The notes: generated by a model from the sequence alone, not told the origin. A stretch of DNA of 51,367 nucleotides from Dolichospermum sp. ST_sed8 (GCA_028658405.1 JAKOGY010000008.1:1-51367), one strand, 5' to 3'; counted from the first letter of the stretch, positions 9,360 through 18,094 are shown. Program-made: numbers and translations.

Positions 9360-10301
9360 ATGTATGTTGACTCTAAGCTTCAGCCGATTATATTAGTTTG
9401 TGCTGCCGATAATAACTATGCCATGCCCCTGGCAGTAACAGTTCGTTCAGCACTGGCAAATCTGGAAAGTAATCGAAAGATAGCATTATTTATTCTTGAT
9501 GGAGGGATTAGTAAATTTAACAAAAATAAAATTACTAAATCACTTCAATCAGAACAAATTGATATTTCATGGTTACAAATAGATGATACACAATTAAAAA
9601 ATCCAGTATTAAGTAGGCATATAACAGTTGCCAGCTATTATAGACTGCTAATTACTGAATTTTTACCACCAGAGTTTGATAAAGCAATTTATCTAGATAC
9701 AGATATGGTAGTCAACGGAAATTTAGAAGAATTATGGAATATTCCTCTAAAAGACAACTATTTATTAGCAGTTCAAGACGATGTACAACTTTATATATCA
9801 ATGTGTGATGGGTTGAAGAATGACCATAATCTCATGTCTGGTTCAGATTATAAATATTTCAATGCTGGACTTTTAGTCATTAATCTAGAAAAATGGCGCA
9901 AGGAAAATATAGGAACAAAAGTCATTGAATATATCAATCAAAATAGAAAATATCTAATCAACGATCAAGATGGGCTAAATGCAATTTTAGCAGGTAAATG
10001 GGGAGAAATTCATCCGAGATGGAATCAAATGCCCAGAATATATGATTATTCATCCTGGCAAGAGAGTCCTTACCCAGAAGATATCTATAAGGAACTACTC
10101 CATAAACCTTACATAATTCACTTTACTAATTCTCCTAAACCCTGGTACGCAGGATTGCAAGCAGAATGTAAACACCCCAAAAAAGATTTATTTTTCCAAT
10201 ATCTTGACATGACATCTTGGTCAGGATGGCGAGATACTTTTTTGAGAAAGTTGGGGCGAAAATTCATGAAAATGACATCATTAACTACCTCAAAACTCTA
10301 A
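9360..10301 (+). CDS. Glycosyltransferase family 8
   Basis: The protein (313 residues from the ATG at 9360) is a retaining GT8-type enzyme: IILVCAADNNYAMPLAVT near the start, the metal-binding DTD at 113-115 (YLDTDMVV), FNAGLLVINL, then DQDGLNAIL and HFTNSPKPW with the conserved C-terminal histidine. Such enzymes transfer glucose or galactose onto lipopolysaccharide or capsule acceptors. The frame opens 20 codons earlier at a TTG, but those residues are not family-like, so the ATG is preferred. Confidence 0.88.
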   Translation: MYVDSKLQPIILVCAADNNYAMPLAVTVRSALANLESNRKIALFILDGGISKFNKNKITKSLQSEQIDISWLQIDDTQLKNPVLSRHITVASYYRLLITEFLPPEFDKAIYLDTDMVVNGNLEELWNIPLKDNYLLAVQDDVQLYISMCDGLKNDHNLMSGSDYKYFNAGLLVINLEKWRKENIGTKVIEYINQNRKYLINDQDGLNAILAGKWGEIHPRWNQMPRIYDYSSWQESPYPEDIYKELLHKPYIIHFTNSPKPWYAGLQAECKHPKKDLFFQYLDMTSWSGWRDTFLRKLGRKFMKMTSLTTSKL

Positions 10302-10354
10302 AAAAATTGTGGTAGTAAATATCTTAAATCATCAATAGCAAGGAATTGAAAATA

Positions 10355-11383
10355 ATGAAAATTTTAGTAACTGGAACAGAAGGTTATCTTGGTTCTTTAT
10401 TGCCTTCTTTATTAATGCAGAAAGGACATGAAGTTATTGGTGTTGACACTGGTTATTATAAGGTTGGTTGGCTATATAATGGAACTAACGTAACAGCTAA
10501 AACCCTCAGTAAAGATATTCGTGATATCAATCCTGAAGATCTAGAAGGTGTAGAAGCTATTGTTCACATGGCGGAATTATCCAACGATCCTACTGGACAA
10601 TTATCTCCCACTATTACTTATGATATCAATCATTTAGGTTCAGTTCGTCTAGCTAATCTGGCAAAAACAGTAGGTGTTCGGCGCTTTGTTTATATGTCCT
10701 CCTGTAGTGTTTATGGTGTGGCCAGTGAAGGTGATATTACAGAAGAATCACCAGTTAATCCCCAAACAGCTTACGCCGAATGTAAAACATTAGTAGAAAG
10801 AGATGTTCAACCATTAGCTGATGATGATTTTTCGCCTACTTTCATGCGAAATGCCACTGCTTTTGGTGCTTCCCCCAGAATGAGATTTGATATTGTTTTA
10901 AATAACTTGGCGGGTTTAGCTTGGACTACCAAAGAAATTAAAATGACTAGTGATGGTACTCCTTGGCGGCCATTAGTTCACGCCTTAGATATTTGTAAAG
11001 CCATTGTTTGTGCCTTAGAAGCACCAAGAGATATTATTCACAATCAAATCTTTAATGTTGGCGATACTGCGAATAACTATCGAGTTAAAGAAATAGCAGA
11101 AATTGTTGCCAATGTTTTCCCAGGTTGTCAATTATCCTTTGGTAATAATGGTGCAGATAATCGCAGCTATCGAGTATCTTTTGAAAAGATTAACACTATT
11201 CTTCCTGGATTTAAGTGTGATTGGAATGCTCAACTGGGGGCAGAACAACTATTGAGTGTGTTCAAGCAAATTGACATGAACGAAGATACTTTCTTGTTTA
11301 GAGGATTCACTCGCTTGAAACAATTAGAATATCTAATTCGTACAGAACAAATTGATAAAGATTTTTTCTGGAAGCAACAATAA
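10355..11383 (+). CDS. NAD-dependent sugar epimerase/dehydratase (extended SDR)
   Basis: This is a 342-residue extended short-chain dehydrogenase with the NAD motif TGTEGYLG (6-13), catalytic SSCSVYG (115-121) and Y140-x3-K144. It acts on a nucleotide-sugar. Upstream AAGGAA at 10340-10345 supports ATG 10355 over a TTG nine bases earlier. The sequence is not like CDP-glucose 4,6-dehydratase, which has a distinct TGFKGSW-type motif, but its place after rfbF suggests a CDP-sugar substrate. The exact reaction is not assigned. Confidence 0.85.
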   Translation: MKILVTGTEGYLGSLLPSLLMQKGHEVIGVDTGYYKVGWLYNGTNVTAKTLSKDIRDINPEDLEGVEAIVHMAELSNDPTGQLSPTITYDINHLGSVRLANLAKTVGVRRFVYMSSCSVYGVASEGDITEESPVNPQTAYAECKTLVERDVQPLADDDFSPTFMRNATAFGASPRMRFDIVLNNLAGLAWTTKEIKMTSDGTPWRPLVHALDICKAIVCALEAPRDIIHNQIFNVGDTANNYRVKEIAEIVANVFPGCQLSFGNNGADNRSYRVSFEKINTILPGFKCDWNAQLGAEQLLSVFKQIDMNEDTFLFRGFTRLKQLEYLIRTEQIDKDFFWKQQ

Positions 11384-11450
11384 ATTGAAGATAACCACAG
11401 GCAATTTGCAAAAATAAAATATAGGTATTGTCTGTGATTTTTGATTTTTT

Positions 11451-11502
11451 TGGTGGGCAATGCCCACCCTACATCTGATTTTTTTGTGGGTATTGCCCAC
11501 CA
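11451..11502. repeat. Pair of GGTGGGCAATGCCCACC-type palindromes
   Basis: Two near-palindromes, TGGTGGGCAATGCCCACC (11451-11468) and GTGGGTATTGCCCACCA (11486-11502), sit between the epimerase and the first GT2 gene. The same motif pair recurs at 14296-14350. They form strong hairpins and may also stop transcription. Confidence 0.65.
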
Positions 11503-11621
11503 TCTATATCAAAGATCAAGTAATCACACTATATCTTTAATTTGGAAGTCTTGAAAATATCAAACAAAGTTCAGATTTTTACTAAGTAAAATTCTAATTA
11601 TTTAGAATTGAGTAACATACC

Positions 11622-12578
11622 ATGATAAAGAAATTACTTACTATTGCTATTCCTACATACAATCGGGCTGCATTGTTAGATAAACAACTGGCTTGGTTAG
11701 CAATAGCAATCAAAGGTTTTGAATCGGAATGTGAAATTATTATTTCTGATAATTGCTCCACAGACAATACACCAGGAGTAGTAAAAAAATGGCAATCTAC
11801 TTTTAGTAATACTGTATTTATAGCGAATAGGAATCGTGAAAATATAGGGTTGATGCCAAATATTGGTTTTTGCCTTCAAACTGCTAGTAGTAAATATGTT
11901 TGGACTGTGGGTGATGATGATCCTATTCAGGAAAAAACCCTGGCTTATGTCGTCAATACAATTAAAAAAAATCCCAGTTTAAACTTAATGTTTCTCAACT
12001 GTTGTGGACGCGATAATCACACAAATAAAATTTTGGTAAAACACTGGTTTGCTAGTGATAGTGATGAAATTATTACTAATAGTAAACCTGTATTTGAACA
12101 GTATTTACAGAACAGTTTTGGTGGGGTACTATTCATGACAGCTACCATTTATAAAACTGAACTTGTCCAGCAAGCTTTACAACAGTGGACCACTTCTTGT
12201 AAAAATTTGGCATCTCAAGCATATTGGACTGGTTTTTGTGCTGCTCAAGGTAATGTAATTGTCACTCAAGATAATTATTTAGAATGCACAATGCACGCTA
12301 GTTCCTTAGAAGAGAATCCCCGGTGGTCATTAATGATGCGATATGTTTACATACCAGAGATTTATCTTAAATTATTAAATTTAGGATATTCTACTAAATT
12401 TTGTCAACGGATGATTCTAGAAAATATTTTCAAACTTAGTGATTGGAAAATATTGTTGGGTGCTTTTAGAAGATGGCCTATCTTAGCGACAAATATTATC
12501 ATTTCCTACTTTAAATTATTAGGAAAATTTATCTATCAACTGAATTTTAATTATAAAAAATCAGAAATAGATATCTGA
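11622..12578 (+). CDS. Glycosyltransferase family 2 (tandem copy 1)
   Basis: This 318-residue GT-A enzyme starts with LLTIAIPTYNRA, has ISDNCSTDNT near 45-54 and the metal-binding VGDDDP near 100-105. It probably adds a sugar to an exopolysaccharide or lipid-linked glycan in the cytoplasm. It is clearly paralogous to the gene at 13160-14164, with near-identical opening 35 residues and the same order of motifs. The two are separated by a 580-bp stack of mobile elements, so a tandem duplication preceded or accompanied those insertions. Confidence 0.88.
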   Translation: MIKKLLTIAIPTYNRAALLDKQLAWLAIAIKGFESECEIIISDNCSTDNTPGVVKKWQSTFSNTVFIANRNRENIGLMPNIGFCLQTASSKYVWTVGDDDPIQEKTLAYVVNTIKKNPSLNLMFLNCCGRDNHTNKILVKHWFASDSDEIITNSKPVFEQYLQNSFGGVLFMTATIYKTELVQQALQQWTTSCKNLASQAYWTGFCAAQGNVIVTQDNYLECTMHASSLEENPRWSLMMRYVYIPEIYLKLLNLGYSTKFCQRMILENIFKLSDWKILLGAFRRWPILATNIIISYFKLLGKFIYQLNFNYKKSEIDI

Positions 12579-12581
12579 TAG

Positions 12582-12711
12582 TAAGTAGGTTAGCATTAAA
12601 AATTGTCGTTGGGGCAAGGGAACAGGGAACTCTTAACTGGGAACAGGAAGAGAGTTTTGGGCGATTTTACTTTTCTTTAGACAGATTGGTTTTATTGTGT
12701 TCACCTACTTA
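12582..12711. mobile_element. 130-bp MITE-like element, TAAGTAGGT ends (copy 1)
   Basis: Ends TAAGTAGGT (12582-12590) and ACCTACTTA (12703-12711) are perfect inverted repeats. The interior matches the copy at 30084-30199 over most of its length, for example TTTTGGGCGATTTTAC and GGTTTTATTGT. No coding capacity. A weakly similar one-ended relic in opposite orientation lies near 32661-32720. Confidence 0.7.
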
Positions 12712-12729
12712 CAGCGTGGTGTAAGAGGT

Positions 12730-13069
12730 TGTTTGATAGCTTGCGTGGCGTAGCCATAAAGTGATATCAGGTATGATTGCTTACCCCCCTTAGAAGGCTA
12801 CGGTGTACACACAAGTCTTCTAGAGTTGCCCCACAACGTTTAGATCCCCCCAACCCCCCTTAAAAAGGGGGGCTAAATTCTTCAAAGTCCCCCTTTTTAA
12901 GGGGGATTTAGGGGGATCGGATAACGTTTAGCATCCTGTCTAGAGATGTGTGTACACCGTAGCCTTAGAAAGGGGGGAAACAGGAAAATCAAGTCCCCTC
13001 CCCTTTCTAAGGGGAGGGTTAGGGAGGGGTAAAACAACATTTAGCTAACGCCACGCAAGCTATCAAACA
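12730..13069. mobile_element. Outer inverted-repeat element with 22-bp perfect ends, host of a nested insertion
   Basis: Positions 12730-12751 and 13048-13069 are perfect 22-bp inverted repeats (core GATAGCTTGCGTGGCG). Inside lies a run CCCCCCTTAGAAAGGGGGG that would be a hairpin but is split by a second element at 12796-12964. Without that insert the outer unit would be about 165 bp. Related GCGTGGCG/CGCCACGC core pieces recur near 24620, 35130 and 35320. Confidence 0.7.
12796..12964. mobile_element. 169-bp MITE with 17-bp perfect ends and 6-bp target duplication
   Basis: Terminal repeats GGCTACGGTGTACACAC (12796-12812) and GTGTGTACACCGTAGCC (12948-12964) are perfect. TTAGAA flanks both sides (12790-12795 and 12965-12970), as expected of a target duplication. 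The interior carries a strong G/C hairpin (CCCCCTTAAAAAGGGGG region). The 111 bases at the window's right end (51257-51367) match the first 111 bases here with one difference, so the family has moved recently. Confidence 0.85.
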
Positions 13070-13159
13070 TCCTTTTAGTCATGCAATTAAAGAAGATATA
13101 AAATCCACTTGTATTAACCATCTAAAGAATAACTACCAATATTGTTTGCATAAAAAACC

Positions 13160-14164
13160 ATGAAAAAACTATTAACTATTGCTATTCCTACTTACAATCG
13201 AGCCGAGTTACTAAATAAACAATTAACTTGGTTATCCCAAGCCATTAAAGGATTTGAATCGGAGTGCGAGATTTTAGTTTCTGATAATTGTTCTACTGAT
13301 CATACTCAATCTATCATTAGTAAATGGCAAAGTATTCTCAGTAATATCACATTCAAATCCAATAAAAATCCTGAAAACATAGGCGTAATGCGAAATATTA
13401 TTTATTGCCTAGGTGCTGCCACTACAAAGTATGTTTGGACAATTGGTGATGATGATCCCATTCAAGAAAGAGCAGTTGCTTATGTAATTAACAAAATTCA
13501 ACAAAATGAAGATCTATCATTATTATTTCTCAATTTTTCTGGTAGAAATAAAATCACTGGTGAACCAGTTCATCCACCAAAAATAGTTGGTAATCGTTGG
13601 TTTGATGTTGATAGCGAAGATGATAAAGGTGATGGTAAAGCAATATTTGAATACTGCTTTGCTAAAAGTGTTGGTGCGGTGATTTTTCTGACGGCTACAG
13701 TATATCGGACTGATTTAGTTAAACGCGCTCTGCAAATTTGGCCAACTGCTAGTAATAATTGGATATCTTTAGCATATTTAGCCGGGTATTGTGCTGCTAA
13801 TGGCAAAGTAATTGTGACTAAAGATATCTATTTAGAATGTATCGTGGGTGTTAGTTATTGGCAAAAAGAGCCACAGTCCGCTCTATTAATGCAATATAAA
13901 CACCTTCCAGAAGTAATTTTAAAACTGCAAGAAAATGGATATTCTAAGCAATTTTATTGCCGGATGATGCTGAATAATTTTAAGGAAGTAAACTTAAAGG
14001 TTTTTTTAGGTGCTTTAAGAAGATGGCCTGTATCAGCAATCAAAACTGTAGCTCCTTTTTTAGCTTTAACTAGTATCGCTGCGCTGGAATTAATACCAAT
14101 TAGGGAATTTAAAATGGCAGAGTTACAAGAAATTCCTACTCAAGAAGTACGAAAGTATGACTAA
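13160..14164 (+). CDS. Glycosyltransferase family 2 (tandem copy 2)
   Basis: This 334-residue protein is the paralogue of the gene at 11622. Shared features are LLTIAIPTYNRAELL, VSDNCSTDHT, IGDDDPIQER and a matching C-terminal region with AxRRWP. It differs by a short insertion around 145-160 (near VHPPKIVGNRWFDVDSEDD) and a diverged tail. Both copies keep the catalytic acidic motifs, so they probably add different sugars or act on different acceptors. Confidence 0.88.
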   Translation: MKKLLTIAIPTYNRAELLNKQLTWLSQAIKGFESECEILVSDNCSTDHTQSIISKWQSILSNITFKSNKNPENIGVMRNIIYCLGAATTKYVWTIGDDDPIQERAVAYVINKIQQNEDLSLLFLNFSGRNKITGEPVHPPKIVGNRWFDVDSEDDKGDGKAIFEYCFAKSVGAVIFLTATVYRTDLVKRALQIWPTASNNWISLAYLAGYCAANGKVIVTKDIYLECIVGVSYWQKEPQSALLMQYKHLPEVILKLQENGYSKQFYCRMMLNNFKEVNLKVFLGALRRWPVSAIKTVAPFLALTSIAALELIPIREFKMAELQEIPTQEVRKYD

Positions 14165-14260
14165 GCTGTTCCGCATTTAAATATTGTGGGGTGGGCATCC
14201 CTGCCCGCTTTGAATATTTAAACTTAGCTGCGCTTTAGCTTAAGCAATTACCAATTATTA

Positions 14261-14382
14261 TATAGGAATCATAAATGATATTTGAAAAATTTTAAGTAGG
14301 GTGGGCAATGCCCACCGAATAAGGGTTTTGGTGGGCATTGCCCACCCTACATATATTTTAAAAATCAAATATTAGTCCTATA
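14261..14382. mobile_element. 122-bp TATAGGA-ended MITE carrying a palindrome pair
   Basis: The ends TATAGGA (14261-14267) and TCCTATA (14376-14382) are inverted, with further similarity inward. Inside, 14296-14316 and 14330-14350 are perfect 21-bp inverted repeats, each containing the GGTGGGCAATGCCCACC-type palindrome. A second element with the same ends is at 35099-35227, and the inner palindromes match 11451-11502. Confidence 0.65.
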
Positions 14383-14425
14383 TCACCATCAAAATAGCTA
14401 ATAAATCAGAAAAGGAAGGTTTTCT

Positions 14426-15244
14426 ATGCTTAATGGGGTTAAAGAAAAAATTTTTCTCTTAAAAGATGAGTTAGATTACAGAATTAAACTTCGGCAGCAT
14501 CAAAGTAAATTACCTGTTTTGATAGGACATGATCGACTCATTGCTAACTCACTTCAAAATGAAGGAATTTGTATAACAACACTTGAAAAGTTAGGATTAC
14601 CTTCCACATCAGAATTGCTGAATATTGCTGGCAGTTATTTACCCAGTATGGGGAGGACTAATTACAACTCTTCAGAGCAAAATCCCCCAGAAATTTATAA
14701 AGTTACACATCTAAATGATTTTTTCAACTGGGGAAATGAATCAAAACTGCTGAATATTCTAGAAAATTATATTGGTCTTCCTGTTGCTTATCACGGTGTA
14801 CAAATTCGTAAAGACTTTATTAATCAAAGTCAATTCAGTACAATGTTATAGCATAGGGATTCAGAAGATCGCCGAATTGTGAAAATCATCATCTACTTAA
14901 ATGATGTGGATGAACAACAAGGACCTTTTGAATATGTACCATCATCTTTTACTTCGGGACTGAATTTTTATCGTCTTTACTACAAAATTCACAATAAAGG
15001 AATTAATGATGAGACATTAAATAAAATTGTCCCCAAATCGGCTTGGAAATCTTGTACAGGTGCAGCAGGTACAGTAATTTTTGTGGATACACAAAGACTT
15101 TTGCATCATGGAACTGCCCGCACAGAAGAACGATCAACACTATTTTTTGTCTACACGGCCAACCCTCCAAAACGACCAGGACTTTGTACTCAATATTGGG
15201 ATGATACTTATCCCAAACCGGAGTTATCCAAACAATTTAATTAA
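14426..15244 (+). pseudogene. PhyH-like dioxygenase interrupted by an in-frame TAG
   Basis: Two open stretches, 14426-14848 and 14852-15241, are in the same frame and separated only by TAG at 14849-14851. Together they align end to end with the intact paralogue at 15271. The stop stands where the paralogue has tryptophan (TGG) just before the iron-binding HxD, so a single G-to-A change explains it. The second part still reads HRDSEDRR, the distal histidine (LHHG) and the 2-oxoglutarate-binding arginine (EERST), so decay is recent. A sequencing error or readthrough are the alternatives. The middle is also slightly shorter than in the paralogue. Confidence 0.85.
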
Positions 15245-15270
15245 GTCCAAATAGGAAGGAAATTTCTGTC

Positions 15271-16116
15271 ATGCTTAACAGAATTAAAGACAAAATATCA
15301 ACTTTAACTTCTGAGCTAAGTTATCGAGTATCACTTGGAAAACATCAAAAAAATTTACCTGCTATTACTTCAGAAGATAAATTGATTGTTGATACTCTCA
15401 AAAAAACAGGTGTTTATGTTACATCTTTGCAAGAGTTAGCTTTATCATCTACTGCCAAAATGTTAGCTACAGCTAATAGTTGTGTAGATACTATGGTAAA
15501 TCCCAGAGATATCCATGCAGGATATAAGTTACCACAAATCTATACAGTTACAGATTTACCAGAATTTTTCAATTGGGGAATCGAAACCCGACTACAAAAC
15601 ATCATTGAAAATTATATAGGTTTACCTATCGCTTTTCATGGTGTTCATGTGCGGAAAGACTTTCCTAATGAAAAACAATTGGAAACCCTACTATGGCATA
15701 AAGATTCTGAAGATAGACGGATGATAAAAGTTATTATGTATTTAAATGATGTCACTGAAAAACATGGACCATTTGAATATATACCCCTACCAGCTAATGC
15801 TTTAGAAAAAGTTAAAAATTATCAAGTTGATTATCAACTATGGCGTTGTAATTTTCTAGGAATTAACGACGAAAAAATGAGGAGAATAATTCCTAAATCC
15901 GCTTGGAAATCATGTCCTGGTCAAGCTGGAACTGTGATTTTTGCAGATGTAAGAAATATTTTACATCACGGTACTATCAGAACCGAAGAGCGTTCGACAC
16001 TATTTTTTACATACACAGCTAATGCTCCTAAACGCCCTGAACTTTGTAAACAATATCATGATGATACCTTTCCCAAAATAAGTCCTCAACATAGCTTATA
16101 CCACACTGTGCTATAG
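15271..16116 (+). CDS. Phytanoyl-CoA dioxygenase (PhyH)-like Fe(II)/2-oxoglutarate oxygenase
   Basis: This 281-residue protein has a double-stranded beta-helix oxygenase signature: H143-x-D145 (LLWHKDSEDRR), distal H233 (LHHG) and R241 (RTEERST) for 2-oxoglutarate. It probably hydroxylates a small molecule or sugar-linked substrate using O2 and 2-oxoglutarate. It lies 26 bp after a broken paralogue and 65 bp before the rfbC-like gene, all on one strand, so it may modify a sugar or glycan of this cluster. The substrate is unknown. Confidence 0.82.
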   Translation: MLNRIKDKISTLTSELSYRVSLGKHQKNLPAITSEDKLIVDTLKKTGVYVTSLQELALSSTAKMLATANSCVDTMVNPRDIHAGYKLPQIYTVTDLPEFFNWGIETRLQNIIENYIGLPIAFHGVHVRKDFPNEKQLETLLWHKDSEDRRMIKVIMYLNDVTEKHGPFEYIPLPANALEKVKNYQVDYQLWRCNFLGINDEKMRRIIPKSAWKSCPGQAGTVIFADVRNILHHGTIRTEERSTLFFTYTANAPKRPELCKQYHDDTFPKISPQHSLYHTVL

Positions 16117-16181
16117 GATTAAAGGTATAAATCTCAAATTGACAACCCCTCTGATTTTGCATAAAAACTTTTGGTAAATTT

Positions 16182-16727
16182 ATGATTTTCACCTCTACTA
16201 AACTCGCTGGTTCTTTCATTATTGACTTAGAAGAAAAGCCTGATTCTCGTGGTTTTTTTGCTCGGACTTTCTGTGCTGATGAATTTGTTGCTCATGGTTT
16301 AAAACCAACAGTTGCCCAATGTAACCTTTCTTTCAATCATAAAAAAGGCACATTGAGAGGAATGCACTATCAAACTCTCCCCGCAGCCGAAACAAAATTA
16401 ATTCGCTGCACTCAAGGAGCAATTTATGACGTAATTATTGATATGCGTCCTGAATCTCCAACTTATCTAGCGCATATTGGTATAGAACTGAGTGCAGAAA
16501 ATCGCCGCGCTCTTTATGTACCAGAAATGTTTGCTCATGGTTATCAAGCTTTAACTGATGGTGCAGAAGTTGTCTATCAAGTGGGTGAATTTTACACTCC
16601 TGGATATGAGCGCGGTTTGCGTTACGATGATCCAATTTTAGGAATTTCTTGGCCATTGAGTGCAACAGAAATGTCTGATAAAGATCGCAATTGGCCTTTA
16701 CTAGAATCTATTTTAATAGGAGTTTAA
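16182..16727 (+). CDS. rfbC: RmlC-type dTDP-4-dehydrorhamnose 3,5-epimerase family protein
   Basis: The 181-residue cupin matches RmlC in length and catalytic pair: H62 in TLRGMHYQ and Y132 in VVYQVGEFY. The family epimerises 4-keto-6-deoxy nucleotide sugars at C3 and/or C5. No rmlA, rmlB or rmlD is nearby, so the substrate here may be a CDP-linked keto sugar from the rfbF route rather than the dTDP one. It ends 2 bp before the next gene, a clear operon link. Confidence 0.9.
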   Translation: MIFTSTKLAGSFIIDLEEKPDSRGFFARTFCADEFVAHGLKPTVAQCNLSFNHKKGTLRGMHYQTLPAAETKLIRCTQGAIYDVIIDMRPESPTYLAHIGIELSAENRRALYVPEMFAHGYQALTDGAEVVYQVGEFYTPGYERGLRYDDPILGISWPLSATEMSDKDRNWPLLESILIGV

Positions 16728-16729
16728 TC

Positions 16730-18043
16730 ATGATTATTGTTGATAAAGCTTTACAAGCCCGTGCTGCATTGGGTAAACCAGTGAAAGTAGCCATGATTGG
16801 TGCTGGTTTTATGGGTCGAGGAATTGCCAATCAAATTATCAATTCTGTGCCAGGAATGGAGTTGGTAGCTATTTCTAATCGTCACATTGATTCAGCTAAA
16901 CGAGCTTATTTAGAAGCAGGAATTGAGGATATCAAGATTGTTGATAATTTAGCTGCTTTAGAAGATGCGATCGCTGAAAATGAATATGCAATCACTGAAG
17001 ATGCAATGCTACTCTGCGAAGCCGATGGTATAGATGCAATCATTGAAGTCACAGGAACTATTGAATACGCTGCTCATTTGGTGATGTGTGCGATCGCTCA
17101 CTACAAGCATATCATTTTAATGAATGCCGAACTTGATGGCACAATTGGCCCCATCCTCAAAGTCCATGCAGACCGCGCTGGTGTAATTCTCAGTGCCTGT
17201 GATGGCGACCAACCAGGAGTAGAAATGAACCTCTACCGCTTTGTTAAAAGCATCGGTTTAAAACCCCTCCTGTGCGGCAACATTAAAGGACTACAAGACC
17301 CCTACCGCAACCCCACCACCCAAGCCGGATTTGCTCAACGCTGGGGTCAAAATCCCGCAATGGTAACAAGCTTTGCCGATGGTACGAAAATTTCCTTTGA
17401 GCAAGCCATAGTAGCCAATGGCACAGGCATGAAAGTAGCCAAGCGGGGGATGTTGGGATATGACTACACCGGTCACGTTGATGAAATGACCAAAATGTAT
17501 GATATTGACCAACTGCAAGAATTAGGCGGTATCGTTGATTACGTAGTTGGGACTAAACCAGGTCCCGGAGTATTCGTATTTGCTACCCACGAAGACCCCA
17601 AACAACGCCATTATCTCAACCTTTATAAACTCGGTGAAGGACCCCTCTACAGCTTCTACACCCCTTATCACCTTTGCCATTTTGAAGTTCCCCTGTCAGT
17701 AGCCCGTGCTGTCCTCTTCCATGATGCTGTGCTTGCACCAATCGCTGGTCCGGTTGTTGATGTCGTCACCACCGCCAAGATTGACCTCCAAGCCGGAGAA
17801 ACCCTGGACGGTATTGGTTATTACATGACCTATGGACAATGTGAAAATTCCCCCATTGTGCAACAAGAAAACTTACTCCCAATGGGTATCGCCCAAGGAT
17901 GCCGCTTGAAACGCGATATTCCTAAAGATCATGTCCTCACTTATGATGACGTAGAACTACCTGAAGGCAGACTTTGTGATCAATTACGGGCTGAACAAGC
18001 CGTTTATTTTGCTCCTGCGAAAACTTTAGCGATCGCCAAATAG
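16730..18043 (+). CDS. Homoserine-dehydrogenase-like oxidoreductase with C-terminal SAF domain
   Basis: This 438-residue protein has an N-terminal NAD(P)-binding fold (VAMIGAGFMGRGIANQI, about 19-35), a central catalytic-like region and a SAF domain near the C terminus (GCRLKRDIPKDHVLTYDDV). It fits the predicted homoserine-dehydrogenase-like group with a SAF tail. The ATG at 16730, right after rfbC, is preferred to a TTG inside rfbC at 16691. Its tight coupling to rfbC suggests a nucleotide-sugar or branched-sugar step rather than amino-acid synthesis. The second half uses more C-rich codons than the genes upstream. Confidence 0.8.
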   Translation: MIIVDKALQARAALGKPVKVAMIGAGFMGRGIANQIINSVPGMELVAISNRHIDSAKRAYLEAGIEDIKIVDNLAALEDAIAENEYAITEDAMLLCEADGIDAIIEVTGTIEYAAHLVMCAIAHYKHIILMNAELDGTIGPILKVHADRAGVILSACDGDQPGVEMNLYRFVKSIGLKPLLCGNIKGLQDPYRNPTTQAGFAQRWGQNPAMVTSFADGTKISFEQAIVANGTGMKVAKRGMLGYDYTGHVDEMTKMYDIDQLQELGGIVDYVVGTKPGPGVFVFATHEDPKQRHYLNLYKLGEGPLYSFYTPYHLCHFEVPLSVARAVLFHDAVLAPIAGPVVDVVTTAKIDLQAGETLDGIGYYMTYGQCENSPIVQQENLLPMGIAQGCRLKRDIPKDHVLTYDDVELPEGRLCDQLRAEQAVYFAPAKTLAIAK

Positions 18044-18070
18044 CCTGGCGAATATAATTCGCAGCTACAC

Positions 18071-18094
18071 AGACAAAACCCACCGTCGTGGGTT
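18071..18094 (-). terminator. Rho-independent terminator on the minus strand
   Basis: AACCCAC (18077-18083) pairs with GTGGGTT (18088-18094). On the minus strand the stem runs into TTTTGTCT. It would end either the candidate small RNA or the wecA-like transcript, and stands 28 bp from the end of the opposing SAF-domain gene. Confidence 0.65.

Noticed and set aside
10355..11383. Assignment of the epimerase after rfbF as CDP-glucose 4,6-dehydratase
   Set aside because: It lacks the TGFKGSW-type start and other features of RfbG and looks like a general extended SDR.
14849..14851. Pyrrolysine or programmed readthrough at the TAG
   Set aside because: Cyanobacteria are not known to use pyrrolysine, and the intact paralogue has tryptophan there; a point mutation is simpler.
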